A stretch of 64,000 nt of DNA. Origin: Brachionus plicatilis. Its lineage: Eukaryota > Rotifera > Eurotatoria > Ploima > Brachionidae. The stretch spans positions 415,333 through 479,332 of the forward strand of contig QEOQ01000206.1 in NCBI GenBank assembly GCA_010279815.1, in the 5' to 3' direction. The notes below the pieces were generated by a model. That model saw only the letters and a list, made by a program, of their open reading frames with translations. It was not told the DNA's origin and searched no databases. Both the position numbers and the translations under genes were made by a program. Positions 10,936 through 21,780 of the stretch are shown piece by piece; within the stretch, counting starts at the first letter, position 1; each line of letters begins with the position of its first letter.

Positions 10936-12232
10936 ATGAGTTCAGAAAATTTAACATCAAACCAACTTGGTGATTCAATACCAAACAAAAGAACTCATTT
11001 TAAGATAGGTTCTAGAAAAAGCAAACTAGCTATGGTACAATCTGAATAGTAAATTTTTTAAAATTAAATATTAAAGTTTATTAAATTAATTAATTTTTTT
11101 TCCAAGCATCAAATCACGAATGGAAGAAATGTACCCCGATTTTACTTTTGAAATAGTTAATTTTGACACCAAAGGAGACAAAATACTGAATATAGCTCTT
11201 CCTAAAATAGGCGACAAAGGATTATTTACCAAAGAGTTAGAAGACGCGTTGCTGAGTAATCGCATTGACTTTGTTGTTCATTCTTTGAAAGACATGCCTT
11301 GCCAAACTCTACCGGACAACTTGATTATTTCCGGAGTTCCTGAACGAGAAGATCCCAGTGATTCGTTGGTAATAGCAAAGCGGTGGACTGAGAGCAAAAA
11401 ATCTCTGGATGATTTCGAAGAGAACAGAATAATTGGCACCAGCTCATTGCGAAGAATATCTCAGCTAAAAGAAAAATACCCCAAGCTAAAATTTGAGACT
11501 ATACGTGGCAACCTGCAGACTCGACTGAGCAAAATGGACGATGAGGAAAAATTCGATGCCATAATACTCGCAACAGCAGGCCTAAAACGAATGAAATATG
11601 ATGATAGAATTTCTCAGATACTGCCGCCTGAAATTTGTTTACACGCAGTCAGTCAAGGTGCTCTTGGTGTTGAATCTCGAAGAAATGACATTGAAGTAAT
11701 TCGCATGCTCAACAGGCTAAATGACGAGGAAACCCTGTTACGATGCATAGCAGAGCGAACTTTTTTGGCCAAGCTAGAAGGTGGATGCAGTGCTCCAATT
11801 GGTATCAATTCTAGTATCATCAAAAACTCCATCATTCTAGAAGGAGCTGTTTTTGACCTAGAAGGAACGAGGAGAATTCAAGACAGATTCGAGATGAATT
11901 TCCAAGATTCGCCTGGTGATTGTCCTCTATTGACCATTATGAATGAACAATCTGATTTGAATAAGACTAAGAGTGTTGAAAGTCCTAAGCGAAACTTGGA
12001 AGACTCCCAAGATAATGACCATAGTCCAAAGCGGGCTAAATTAGACCAAAATGAAGAAAAATCTTTAGAGCCGAGTGTAAAACATTTTTGTTTTTTAACA
12101 GACTTGAACATAGATGAGAATAAAATGCTAAAAGCTGAATTATGTGGTTTACACTTGGCCCAAAAACTAAAGGACAAAGGTGCTGATTTGTTAATTAATG
12201 AGATAAAAATAAAAGTTCACGGGAGTCTTTAA
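10936..12232 (+). CDS. HMBS: Hydroxymethylbilane synthase (porphobilinogen deaminase)
   Basis: Third enzyme of heme synthesis: joins four porphobilinogens into hydroxymethylbilane, in the cytosol. Exon 1 is 10936-11048 and exon 2 is 11107-12232; the 58-nt intron joins in phase 2, giving 412 aa. Family motifs: KIGSRKSKLAMVQSE near the N-terminus, the substrate/cofactor region TKGDKILN and FTKELEDALL, VVHSLKDMP, IIGTSSLRR, IRGNLQTRL, ILATAGLKR and the dipyrromethane-cofactor loop LEGGCSAPIG with the attachment Cys at about residue 265. The C-terminal domain carries an unusual hydrophilic insert (about residues 315-365) with two SPKR motifs (SPKRNLED and SPKRAKLD) that look like a nuclear localisation signal; human HMBS is about 361 aa. 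The ATG follows CAGCA and gives a short N-terminal extension. Confidence 0.95.
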
Positions 12233-13484
12233 TTATTAAAAAGTGCTTTATTTAATATATTAAATCTTTATTATGTGTTGAATCAAAATTTTAATTTGTT
12301 ATATTGTTTCTGATTAAAACTATTTTTAATAATGGAAATTATTTTAAAGCAATTATTATTTAACATTTAAAAGAATTCAAATATTGTACTTATTTAAGTA
12401 ACAAAAATTTTAATAGATTAAATGAATTAATCGAGTTTAAAAGAAAGCAAATGACGAAAAGAAAATTATTTTTTTAGAAAAACAGCCAAGTTTATTTCAA
12501 AGTAAAATATAAAATATATTTTATTTTAAAAATTTTTTAGATAATTGCGTATATTCTTTGCCATATTTTTTAATTATTGTTTTTGAATAAAAAGTTTAAT
12601 TATTTTTTTCTTTTTTTTTGAACAAAAAGCATTTTATTAGTAAATTTTATTGTTTACAAGTTGTGCTCTTCGATTACGACAAAAATTATGAATTAATTGA
12701 CAGTCTGCAGTAAAAGAAAAACTCAAGGAGAAACTGAATGACAGAAAATCATGAAATAAAAAATTCAATTTTTTTAATTAAAACCATTTAATGTAACTAA
12801 TTAAATGAAAATTAAATTCAATATAAATGTTACAGCTAACATAAAATAGTTCTCAAGTTTTACAGCTGCCTTGTGTTACTTGTGTCGTTTTTATTTAAAT
12901 GTTTTTTGAAATTCAATATAAATAGAACTAAAACACAAAAAATATTTAAATTTTTATTCAAGAAGGCGCAAAAAACAATCAAACTTTTTCTAAAGTTGTT
13001 TTCAATTTAAATTAAAAAAAAAACAAAATTATTAAAACTGAAAAATCATGTCTGAATTTTTTTAATTTTTTCATAATTTTATAATTTCATGATCAAACAC
13101 TGAATAATAAATTAATTTTTGAAATTTTTTACTTTAAAGTAAATAACCACTTCACCTTTAAATTGAAATTAAAATAAATAATTTTTAATTTTTGAGTGAA
13201 CATTTTTTCATTAGTTGTTTTTTATTTTTTGTGATAAATCTTTAATATCATCTAATTCTTAATATTATATTTTATTTAAATTTAATCTTTGAAAATTTTA
13301 CAATGTGACGATTATTACGTTTCTAATTCATTTTCTAAACTTATTGTATTTTTTCCAAGAGTTAAGACTTGTTTTAACAATATTCAATAATTTCAATAAT
13401 TTTCTTTACCAATCATCAACAATTCAATATTACAAAAACATGAAGAAAATTTAGATTCAAGAATTTGATGATACTAAAAATTTA
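12233..13484. other. AT-rich intergenic
   Basis: Homopolymer-rich and without long open frames. Nothing recognised. Confidence 0.55.
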
Positions 13485-13652
13485 TTATCTGATAATTTTT
13501 GGAAGCCTAAAATTAAAATTTAAACTTAATGATTTTAATGATAAATAAAACGCATTGACAGAACCATGAGTTAATTTCATTTGACTCTCACAATAAATAT
13601 TTCTTATTTGATCTGAATTGAATTTGTCAGGTATTGATTTTAAAGGTAAATT
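13485..13652 (-). CDS. Candidate alternative terminal exon of the LAP gene
   Basis: Preceded by a TTTCAG acceptor (minus strand), open in phase 0 for 55 codons. Its first 23 codons are nearly the same as the terminal exon at 14845-14988 (shared [11 protein letters not shown]), then it diverges (QMKLTHGSVNAFYL...). The similarity extends about 60 nt upstream into the intron. It could be an alternative last exon giving a different C-terminus, or a decaying duplicate. Confidence 0.5.
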   Translation of the reverse strand, partial: NLPLKSIPDKFNSDQIRNIYCESQMKLTHGSVNAFYLSLKSLSLNFNFRLPKIIR

Positions 13653-14292
13653 CTGAAAAAAAAATACAACCTTTTTCAAAGTTATTAATTAACAAAATTG
13701 AAGTATTAGGCCATAAAAAAGTTTTTTCATTTTTATTCTTTATATTTTTGTTTATAAAATTTACAATACAGGGACAGATTTAGACGACAGAAAATCTTAT
13801 TGCTCTTATTAAAAATTTTAAAATTAAACAAGTGACTTAAAATTAAGCAAGGTGCAAGAAGCAATCTGAATAATAAAATTGGATTTTTCTTGAAAAAAAT
13901 TTTCTTTAAAGATTTCAAACTAATTGACATTTTTCCAAGTTATAAATTAGCCAAATTTCTTAATAGTAAAAAAAATCAAATATTAGATCTTGGAAATTGT
14001 ACAAAAAATTGGAGTTAAAGAAGAAATTTTAAATAAAATCTAAATGTAGAATATGTGAACATTAGTTTAAATTTTGTGAAAAATTTCATCATTTTGACTT
14101 GATTAATGAGATATAGACAATGAGAATACTAAAAAGTAAAAAACTTTCTGTACTTTTTGTACTCTTTCTAAAATTTAATTCATTTGGCCCTGTTCCTTTT
14201 TGTAATTTCTGTACTTTCTGTTCTTTTTCATATTTAAAATAAAGATTTTAATTAATTAATAGTTTAAATATTTATATTAATTTGAACTTTTA

Positions 14293-14535
14293 GAGGAACG
14301 CCGATTAAGAGGTGACTTGAACCAAATGTATAAGATTGTGCACAAGGTTGAGCATATAGAATTGGTAAATAATGTAAATTATGCTAAAAGTTTATCTCTA
14401 AATATAAGAATATCAAATGATAAAAAGTTTTTAAGGGAAATAAACAAAAGAGGACGGTATCGCTACAATTTCTTAATGAATAGAGTTGTTGAGACATGGA
14501 ACAGCTTAATACTTTTTTTTAATACTTTTTATTAG
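14293..14535 (+). pseudogene. LINE ORF2 C-terminal fragment
   Basis: Codes EERRLRGDLNQMYKIVH, then INKRGRYRYNFLMNRVVETW with WNSL and a stop. This is the usual tail of CR1/Jockey-type ORF2 proteins (RRxRGDL...MYKI; RxYFFxxRVVxxWNxLP). Only the last 80 codons remain. It lies between the two candidate terminal exons of the LAP gene, on the opposite strand. Confidence 0.65.
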
Positions 14536-14844
14536 TTAAAAAAATATTTTAAATTATTGAATTTAGAAAAAAAAAACAAATTTTTATTTGATGTAATTTA
14601 AATAAAATAAAATACCAAATTGTTACATAAAATTTTATAAATTTGTTCATTCAATAAGAAAGTCAATCATAACATCAGTAAAATATAAATTCAATAATTT
14701 TAAGAAAAATAAATCCTTATTGAAAATTATAAAAATAAAATTGGTAATTCAAATTTTCCAGTTTGAATGAAATGGAGACGGTATATTAACGACGAAAAAT
14801 TCTCCTTTCAACATTCACATTCAAAACATTGTTTGAATGCAGTG

Positions 14845-17800
14845 TCAAATTCCATTCATTCGATTCACCGATTTGTGCACCCTGAATGCTTTTTCCCGCT
14901 CGTAGTTAACTCCACTCGGACTCTCACAATAAATATTTCTTATTTGATCTGAATTGTAATTGTCTGGTATTGATTTTAAAAGTAAATTCTAAAAAAAAAT
15001 ATAATCAATTTCAAAGTAATAAATTAACAAAATTGAAAGTGTCTATTTTATTTTTAATATTAACTTAAATTAGAACTATTTTTCAAGTTCTGATAATAAT
15101 TATATGATTTTTTTTTAAATTTTGTTAAATTCTTCAGGTCTTTTGATAAAAATTCCATTTTTTTATTATTATTTTCTTATTTTTTTGGATTAGACTTTAA
15201 GTAACATTTTTATATTTCTTTATTATTATATATTAATAACGTATATATTTTATTTATATTCGAATTTAAGGAATAAAAAACTAAAATTTTAAATAGAATT
15301 AATTTGGCCATAATTTGCCCAAATTTTCGTTTATAGACAACAATCCTGTATGCTTAATAGAAATATATGTGGTAGTTCCATAAGTAGTAAATAGAGCTTG
15401 TTACAGAAAAAATGTAATATTTAAGTAAAAAATTAAATCAATATCGTGATAAAAAAAACCTAAAGCTAATCATTTTAATAGCTTTCAATTAAATTATTAA
15501 AACCTTGTTTCAATAGTTTAAGAGCAAGTAAATTTTAATAATAAGATTTTTTTATGCCATATCAACCATTTAAATATAGCCTGTAGCTTTTTTATTTGTC
15601 AATTTATTTAAGTAAAAAAAATTACCCCATGGTCAAATATTGGCAAATCACTGGTGAATCTTATTGAATTTTGTCTCGTCGTATTTTCATAATCGCCGTA
15701 GCCCAAGTTTTCCATGTCATTGTTAAAATAATCCTTTGAATTGTAATTAAGTAATAAATTTTTATCTATTGACTTTTTAGAATGGTTGTTTTTTGAAATC
15801 TGTGGTCCAAAATTGTCATATAGCTGATGAACACTAATGTCGTCCAAATAACGCTTGCGGACATTAATTTCATTAATTGCCGAATATTTTAGATTTTCTT
15901 GGTATAACAACACTTAGAATATAACTAAATTTAGATAAAAATCTTACCTCTATTTCTGCTTATTTGTTCCTGTGGAAATAAGTAGCAAGTCAAGAAGCGC
16001 TTACCGGTTTTGTCTTTCTCTTGCTGAAGTTGAATCAAAGGTTTTGTCTTAGTTAAAAAAATTAAGTATTTTCTAATTTTGAATTTTAGTGATCTCACTT
16101 GATTTTCCGAGAGCCAGAGGGCTTGCAGTTCTTTTAATTTGCTTATGGAATAAGGCAAGCACTGTAGCATGTTGGCACTAAGATTTAATACTTTAAGTCT
16201 ACTTAAGCGGCCAATTTCATCCGGAATATATGAAAGTTTATTTTCCCTCATAGACAACAAACTTATGCAGCCGCAACTTCCAATCTATGGATAAAAAAAA
16301 TAGCAAAAAAAATATTTAATTCAATTTTCAAGAGCCTACATCAGGCGGAAGATAAGATAACTCATTTTCATCCAAGTATAAGGTTCTTAAATTTCTGAGA
16401 AGACCGATTGTGCTCGGAATTTCAATTATGAAATTATGACTCAGAACTAGCTCATACAAAGAACTTAGGCTAAATATAAGAAAAAATTTAAATTTTTTAA
16501 AAAAAATTTTATAAATGAGAAACTTACCCACCAATTGAAGATGGAAGCTTGGTAAGCTGGTTTAAATCGAGTTTTAAAATTGTCAAATTTAATAAACGTC
16601 CTAAAAAGGTAGAAAAAGGAAAAAAGTCTTGAAAACAGTTTTATGAATTTTCTTTCATTTTATTCAAAAATTGCTCTTTTTTATCTAGGAAAATTTTTTT
16701 CAAATCAACTCGAATCAAATTTGGGCCATGTCGACTTTGTAATCAAGTGTTCACAAAAAAATGTGATCATAGGTCTCATGACCAGAATGTGATCCTTGAT
16801 CGATGATCACATATTTTGTGCCCAAAACGTCCATTAATTAACCCAAGAATAAAAGTGTTTTTTTTTATGATCAGTAAAAACATTTTATGATCAGAAAAAC
16901 TTCTAATTTTTACTAAAATTTACTTGAGCTTTATAAAATATTTAGTTCTTAAATAAAAAAATAAGAAAAATTTTATTCATTTATGTTTCTTGGACATGTG
17001 CAATTTAACGCCCTTTTCATTTTTCATAAATTCACCACATATGCTATAGGCCATCGGATTTGGATGCTTGCTCAATGCTTTTTTTGCTGCCAACTTGGCT
17101 TCATCAGAAGCTGGTGCCAGAGCCATTTCTTTATAAATGACTGACTTTTCTTTAACGGTTTTCTAATCTAACTCGTCAAATTTTTGTTCAAAGCTCTTAT
17201 CAAATTCATTATTTATTTCTTGAAAAAATTTTTTTGGTGATCAAAATGATCACATTCTGGAAATGAGAGCTATGATCACATTTTTTTGTGAACACTTGAT
17301 TACAATGTGGACATGATCTTCAAATTTATTTTGTAAAAAATTTAAGTTATTCCAAAAAAAAATTTCCCTAAAAAATAATTAACAATTTTTGTATAGAATG
17401 GAGGAAAATTCTCAAAGCCTTAAAAAATTTGACTTACCAATTGTGTCAGGCAATCCTACCAGGTTATTTTCGGATAAATGCAAATCAGTTAGACTAGTAC
17501 ATTCTCCTAATTCTTCTGGCAAATATCTCAATTTATTTTTACTCAAATCAAAAAAAGCAAGTTTTTTAAGATTTCCAATATCCTTCAAAAAAAATTAATT
17601 CACATGTCAGATTTTTCTTTTTAATTACCGAAGAAATAAATTCAAGCTTGTTATTATCAATACACAGCTCATGCAAATTGATTAAACTACTTAGGACTTC
17701 AGGCTAAATTTTTTTTTTAATTAATAAAATCTCTAAATTTAATAAAAATAATAAAATTTACAAATGTATCAAATTCATTAGTTCCAATGTCCAGTCGTTC

Positions 17801-18512
17801 TAAATCAATCAACCTACTCATGGATTTAGGTAGATTTTTGAGCCGATTTTCTCTAACTTCCAGAACCTTAAGATTACAAAGTCTGCCAAAATATTGCCAA
17901 AATCAATTTTTGAAAGAGAATAAACCCGTTTTTACCTGCCAAAACTGCCGGGTAAATACTCCAAAAAAGTATCATTCAAATAGAGCTCTTTAAGATTAAG
18001 CAACATCATGAAGCCTTCAGGAAGCCTTGGACAAAAAAATTTTAGGAATTTTTTTCTCATACTAATTCAAATACCTTCCAATCGGGTTAACACTTGCTTC
18101 GAAAACACATAATTTTTTACAGCATTTTATGGTGTCTGGTATTTCCCGGATATCATTTTTGCTGATGTCAATTTTTTCCAAGTTAATTAAATTGGCCACT
18201 GCCGCTGGTAGCGCTTGAAATTCATTGTCTGTCAAACACAAAATTCGCAGGCCGTAACACTGGAACAGCCACTAGAGAGATAAAATGAGATCAATTTTTG
18301 CCAAAAATAGCTGCGGCAAAGTGCCGACTTACCCTTGGAAGTTCATTGATTCGATTGGCATCCAAAAAAAGCTCCTCAAGTGATCGTTCATGCAAAATTA
18401 TTTCCTCGGGCACATAAGTTAAATTGTTGTGCGAATAACTAAGTACACTTATTTCTTTGGGTTCATTTCTGCTCCCGCTACAGCTGAATTTGCCGATTCC
18501 AAAAAATGGCAT
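14845..18512 (-). CDS. LAP-family leucine-rich-repeat scaffold, PDZ-less (LANO/LRRC1-like)
   Basis: Twelve phase-consistent exons on the minus strand: 18333-18512, 18075-18271, 17936-18025, 17762-17882, 17629-17703, 17438-17582, 16528-16600, 16340-16469, 16099-16284, 15948-16047, 15626-15912 and 14845-14988, coding 575 aa. The N-terminus ([29 protein letters not shown]) is the LAP signature of erbin, densin, scribble and LANO; about 16 leucine-rich repeats follow, then the LAP-specific KPLIQLQ and [12 protein letters not shown]. Such proteins sit at the basolateral cortex and junctions in polarity complexes. After the LRRs comes a short Asn/Asp-rich tail and a stop; no PDZ domain is visible in any frame to 13485, so the protein is LANO-like. 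Introns are 35-61 nt, except intron 6 (837 nt, with a foldback element) and the last. The ATG at 18512 matches the family start. Confidence 0.9.
16727..17320. mobile_element. Foldback element inside LAP intron 6, with a zinc-finger-like fragment
   Basis: Inverted arms: about 16727-16795 (CATGTC..AC, TTGTAATCAAGTGTTCACAA, ATGTGATCATAG) pair with about 17236-17320 in reverse complement (CTATGATCACATT, GTGAACACTTGATTACAA). It makes this intron 837 nt, against about 50 nt for its neighbours. The interior (minus strand, ending at about 16978) reads [17 protein letters not shown], then a C2H2-like tail with [12 protein letters not shown] and a stop, so it may carry a captured or original gene piece. 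Confidence 0.7.
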
Positions 18513-19620
18513 AATTATTGCCAATGGCTGATTGATTTTAAAGTGGAGATTTTTTTGTTAGCTTTCAAAATGTATAATTTAAAATTAATTATTCGTTTAT
18601 TTAGAATAGTGGTGCGTTTTTTTTTCTTTGATATTTAAAGTTAGACAGAAAAGCAACAATATTAAAAATTATTTGAAAGCTACAAACTTAATCTAGTCAA
18701 TGTCCTAGTTTTTGATCTTTTTTTTCTTTGTGAATTCTTTATAAATTCTCATTAGTAGTTGTAATTAGAATTTATTTGATTGAATTTTTATTGAGGTTCA
18801 GTAACTAGCCGAACTAAGTGCTCTAAGTTGGACAAACATACAATTTCGGCATACGGAAGAACCAATTTTTAGAGTGGTTACTTTATGTTTTTTTTAAAGT
18901 TGTGAAAATAATCACGATTGCCGCGGGTTGGTGATCGAACTTGTCGAATAATAATAATTAACTGAAGAACTTGCGTTCTTAATGATTGATTTTTATGGCT
19001 TTTGAGCAAATATTTTTAATCGAAATGGTAAATATTGTCCCTAAGCTAACTATTTGAATAATTACAACTGTTTATCGTTTCGGCATTTCTTGAAAAGTAG
19101 AAAAATTAATTCTTAGTTTCTATAGTGATTTATCTTTGAAGAACTACTTGAGTATCAAAGAGTTTAATTAAGACTCTAAAAAATTTAAAAACATAATAAT
19201 AAAAAAATTTTTGCGAAGGGCTTCTATGTTAGTTTGATGGACAAGTATACTTTTTTTTTTGGTGTCATTTTATTTTAGCTAATTTGAAAAATTAAATAAT
19301 TTTATCGAAAGATTGTTACTTTGAATCAATCAATGATTCAAAATTCAGAATTGCATAATAATAAATATTGTAATTATTATGTATTTATTTATTTATTATC
19401 TTTACGGAGCTAAAGCTTCAATTTTAATAAACTAGTAAAACAAAACAAAAATAAAATAATAAATGAATTTAAAGATGCTCCAAATCATGATACCTAATTG
19501 TTTGAATTTTCAAATCCGTTTTTTTAAAGAGCTCAAATTTTACAATAGAAATGATCTATTTCCAATATATTATTTTATAATTATTATTTTTATTTTAATT
19601 ATTATATTATAATATACAGT
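18513..19620. other. Upstream region of the LAP gene
   Basis: Presumed 5' UTR and promoter of the minus-strand LAP gene. No clear TATA box, no gene and no clean repeat; AAT-rich patches near 18945 and 19360. Confidence 0.5.
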
Positions 19621-19799
19621 ATGTATAGAAAATTTAGAACATTTAAATTTTTTTATGCAAGGTTTGTTTCTTGAAAGCCGTGCGGCTAAATAAAAAAATA
19701 AAAAGATTTTTTTTTTTGAAATTTTTTTAAAAAAATTTTTTTATCAGAAAAATTTTTAAAACTAGGATAGAAAAAAAAATCTAAGTAAAAAAACCGCAA

Positions 19800-20730
19800 A
19801 CTCTTAACCATTCATCAAAAAGAACGCTTTATAAATGCTCTACTGACGTAATTTTTGCATTGACCATTTTGTGGTCAATATATGACCATAAATTCTCTAT
19901 TGGATTGAGATCAGGTGATCTTGGGCACCGGGGGAGAACGGTTATTTGTTTTTCTTGAAACCAATCTCGAACGGAATGAGCAATATGTGCACTAGCGCCA
20001 TCCTGCTGAAAAATCCAGTCTTGACTCTGATCAAAAAATATCTCGGCTGATGGTAATAAGTTATTTTCCAGAGTGTCGATGTGCACAAATTGATTAATTC
20101 TGCCTGTATAAATGGAGCAGCATCCAGTAACTTTATAATTAATACATCCCCAAATACCAACCGAACCTCCACCATTTTGTAACTTTGGTAAACATAATTT
20201 GGGGTGATACTTTTCGTTTGAAAAACGTTTTACAAACTCTCTAGATTTTCTGTTTAATACTTCGAAATTAGACTCATCACTAAATACAACTTTTGACCAG
20301 TCATTAACAGTCCATCTTTGTCGTTCTTTGCACCATTTGAGCCCTTTCGATCGATCCAATACAGTCAAAAGAGGTTGTTTTATTGCAGTATACGACTGTA
20401 TTTTTTATTTAATAGAACTTTTCTTACAGTGTCTTTACTAACAGTAACATTTTGAAATTTAGAACTAAAATCAGAGGCTAGCTGTCTATAGCTTGTTGTA
20501 GGATTGATTCTGACCTTTCTAAAAATGTACGACTCATCTCGACTGGTAAGCTTTCGGGGTTTACCAGACCTTGGTAATTCTTTGACCACGGATGTCTTCT
20601 CATAATTGCGTTTTGTTGTAATCACACATTTTTTCGAATCTCCTATTAGATTAGCTATTTCTTGTTGAGATTTGGTCTTATCCTTCAATAGACCAATTAT
20701 TTGCCACCTTTGAGCCTCAAATACTTTTTT
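19800..20730 (-). pseudogene. Tc1-like (DD34E) transposase, decayed
   Basis: The minus strand reads through an HTH N-terminal part (FEAQRWQIIGLLKD, KSQQEIANLIG, SGKPRKLT) and, after a frameshift near 20388, the DDE_3 catalytic domain: WSKVVFSDESNF, WIFQQDGASAH and RCPRSPDLNPIENLWSYID. The spacing from the second Asp to the Glu is 34 residues, so it is DD34E Tc1-type. No start codon precedes the N-terminus (TGG where ATG is expected), a stop follows SVEHL at about 19829, and the C-terminal remnant (VLFDEW) follows in frame. TACAGTATG at about 19617 may be one terminal repeat. It is non-functional but fairly recent. Confidence 0.88.
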
Positions 20731-20786
20731 TAATGCCCATTTTTTATGGAAAAAACGCCAAAATGGTACAACTCAATATAATGAGG

Positions 20787-21110
20787 CATTGTGAATTTTG
20801 GTACAAAAAACAAAAAAAAATATTGAAAATGTCAAAGCTAAAGTTCTGACGGATCAAAACATGTTCTGTAAATTGTAGCAACTGATACATCCTCTGTACC
20901 ACCACTTAAAGTTGAGTTGGATTTTTAATATCCCAAATCCTAATTTTCTGAATCTTGCAGATTTATTGCAGAGTTTTGCAGAATCAGTATATTGGTGGTA
21001 CAAAGGATCTATCAGCTGCTACAATTTACAGAACATGTTTAGGTCACTCAGAACATAAGCTTTGGCATTTTTAATATTTTGTTTTTTTTTTAGTACCATA
21101 ATTCACAATG
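20787..21110. mobile_element. 324-bp foldback MITE
   Basis: Nearly the whole element is an inverted repeat: CATTGTGAATTTTGGTAC at the left faces GTACCATAATTCACAATG at the right, and inside GTTCTGTAAATTGTAGC faces GCTACAATTTACAGAAC. The arms are about 100 bp with a ~125-bp loop. The loop carries GTTTTGCAGAATCAGTAT and TTGGTGGTAC, which recur inside the foldback element at 59699-60744. It lies next to the Tc1 relic but its ends differ from the Tc1 end. Confidence 0.75.
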
Positions 21111-21329
21111 TCATAAAATGACCGATTTTAAAATCCAAAAATAATAAATCAAACGCAAAAAGTGCAAGCAAACAGTATGAAAAGACATTCCAAGCATTGT
21201 GTGAAAAAAATAGATTTTAAAAATAAAAAATAAATTATCGACATCATTAACAAGTACATTTTCGGAAGGATCGTCCATTAAACATAAGATCTTAATCAAA
21301 TCTAACTTAGATATTTATAAATTGTAAAT

Positions 21330-21780
21330 TTTTTCAAAAAGGTGAAATAAATTTAGATTTAGAATATTTGCTTAATATAATTAATAAACTTGATTTTGGA
21401 TTTAAATTCGTACCTTGTTTCCACTAAAATAACTATCATCTTTTTAAAAATCTCCTTTATAGTTTTACTAATGAACTATCAAATTTAAATAGACAAATTT
21501 TTTTGAAAAATAATAAAAGTTTCCTGAGAATTCTAATTATGAAATTAATACTAAATTAAATTGTGATTCACTAGATTGGTTTTTTAAATTTTTTAAAAAG
21601 ATTCAAAATAAGGCTCTTTTAGAATTCTACCTCAACTTCATAAACCTAAATTTAATATTAGACCTATTATTAATTGTAAAAACTATCTTACTTCTATATT
21701 AGCGTTTAAGAAGGATGAGTTTATTGCTTTATTTGCTGCTGTTAATTTAGTTTTCAGTTTATTTATTTCAATGTTTTTCT
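21330..21780 (+). pseudogene. Degenerate retroelement-like coding relic (weak)
   Basis: Broken frames give EINLDLEYLLNIINKLDFGF, FVPCFH, then SFTNELSNLNRQIF, and further on KPKFNIRPIINCKNYLTSIL. The composition looks like a decayed reverse-transcriptase ORF, but no catalytic block (YxDD) survives. The family cannot be named. Confidence 0.3.

Noticed and set aside
11653..12177. Minus-strand frames opposite HMBS
   Set aside because: Shadow frames with no start context or domain.
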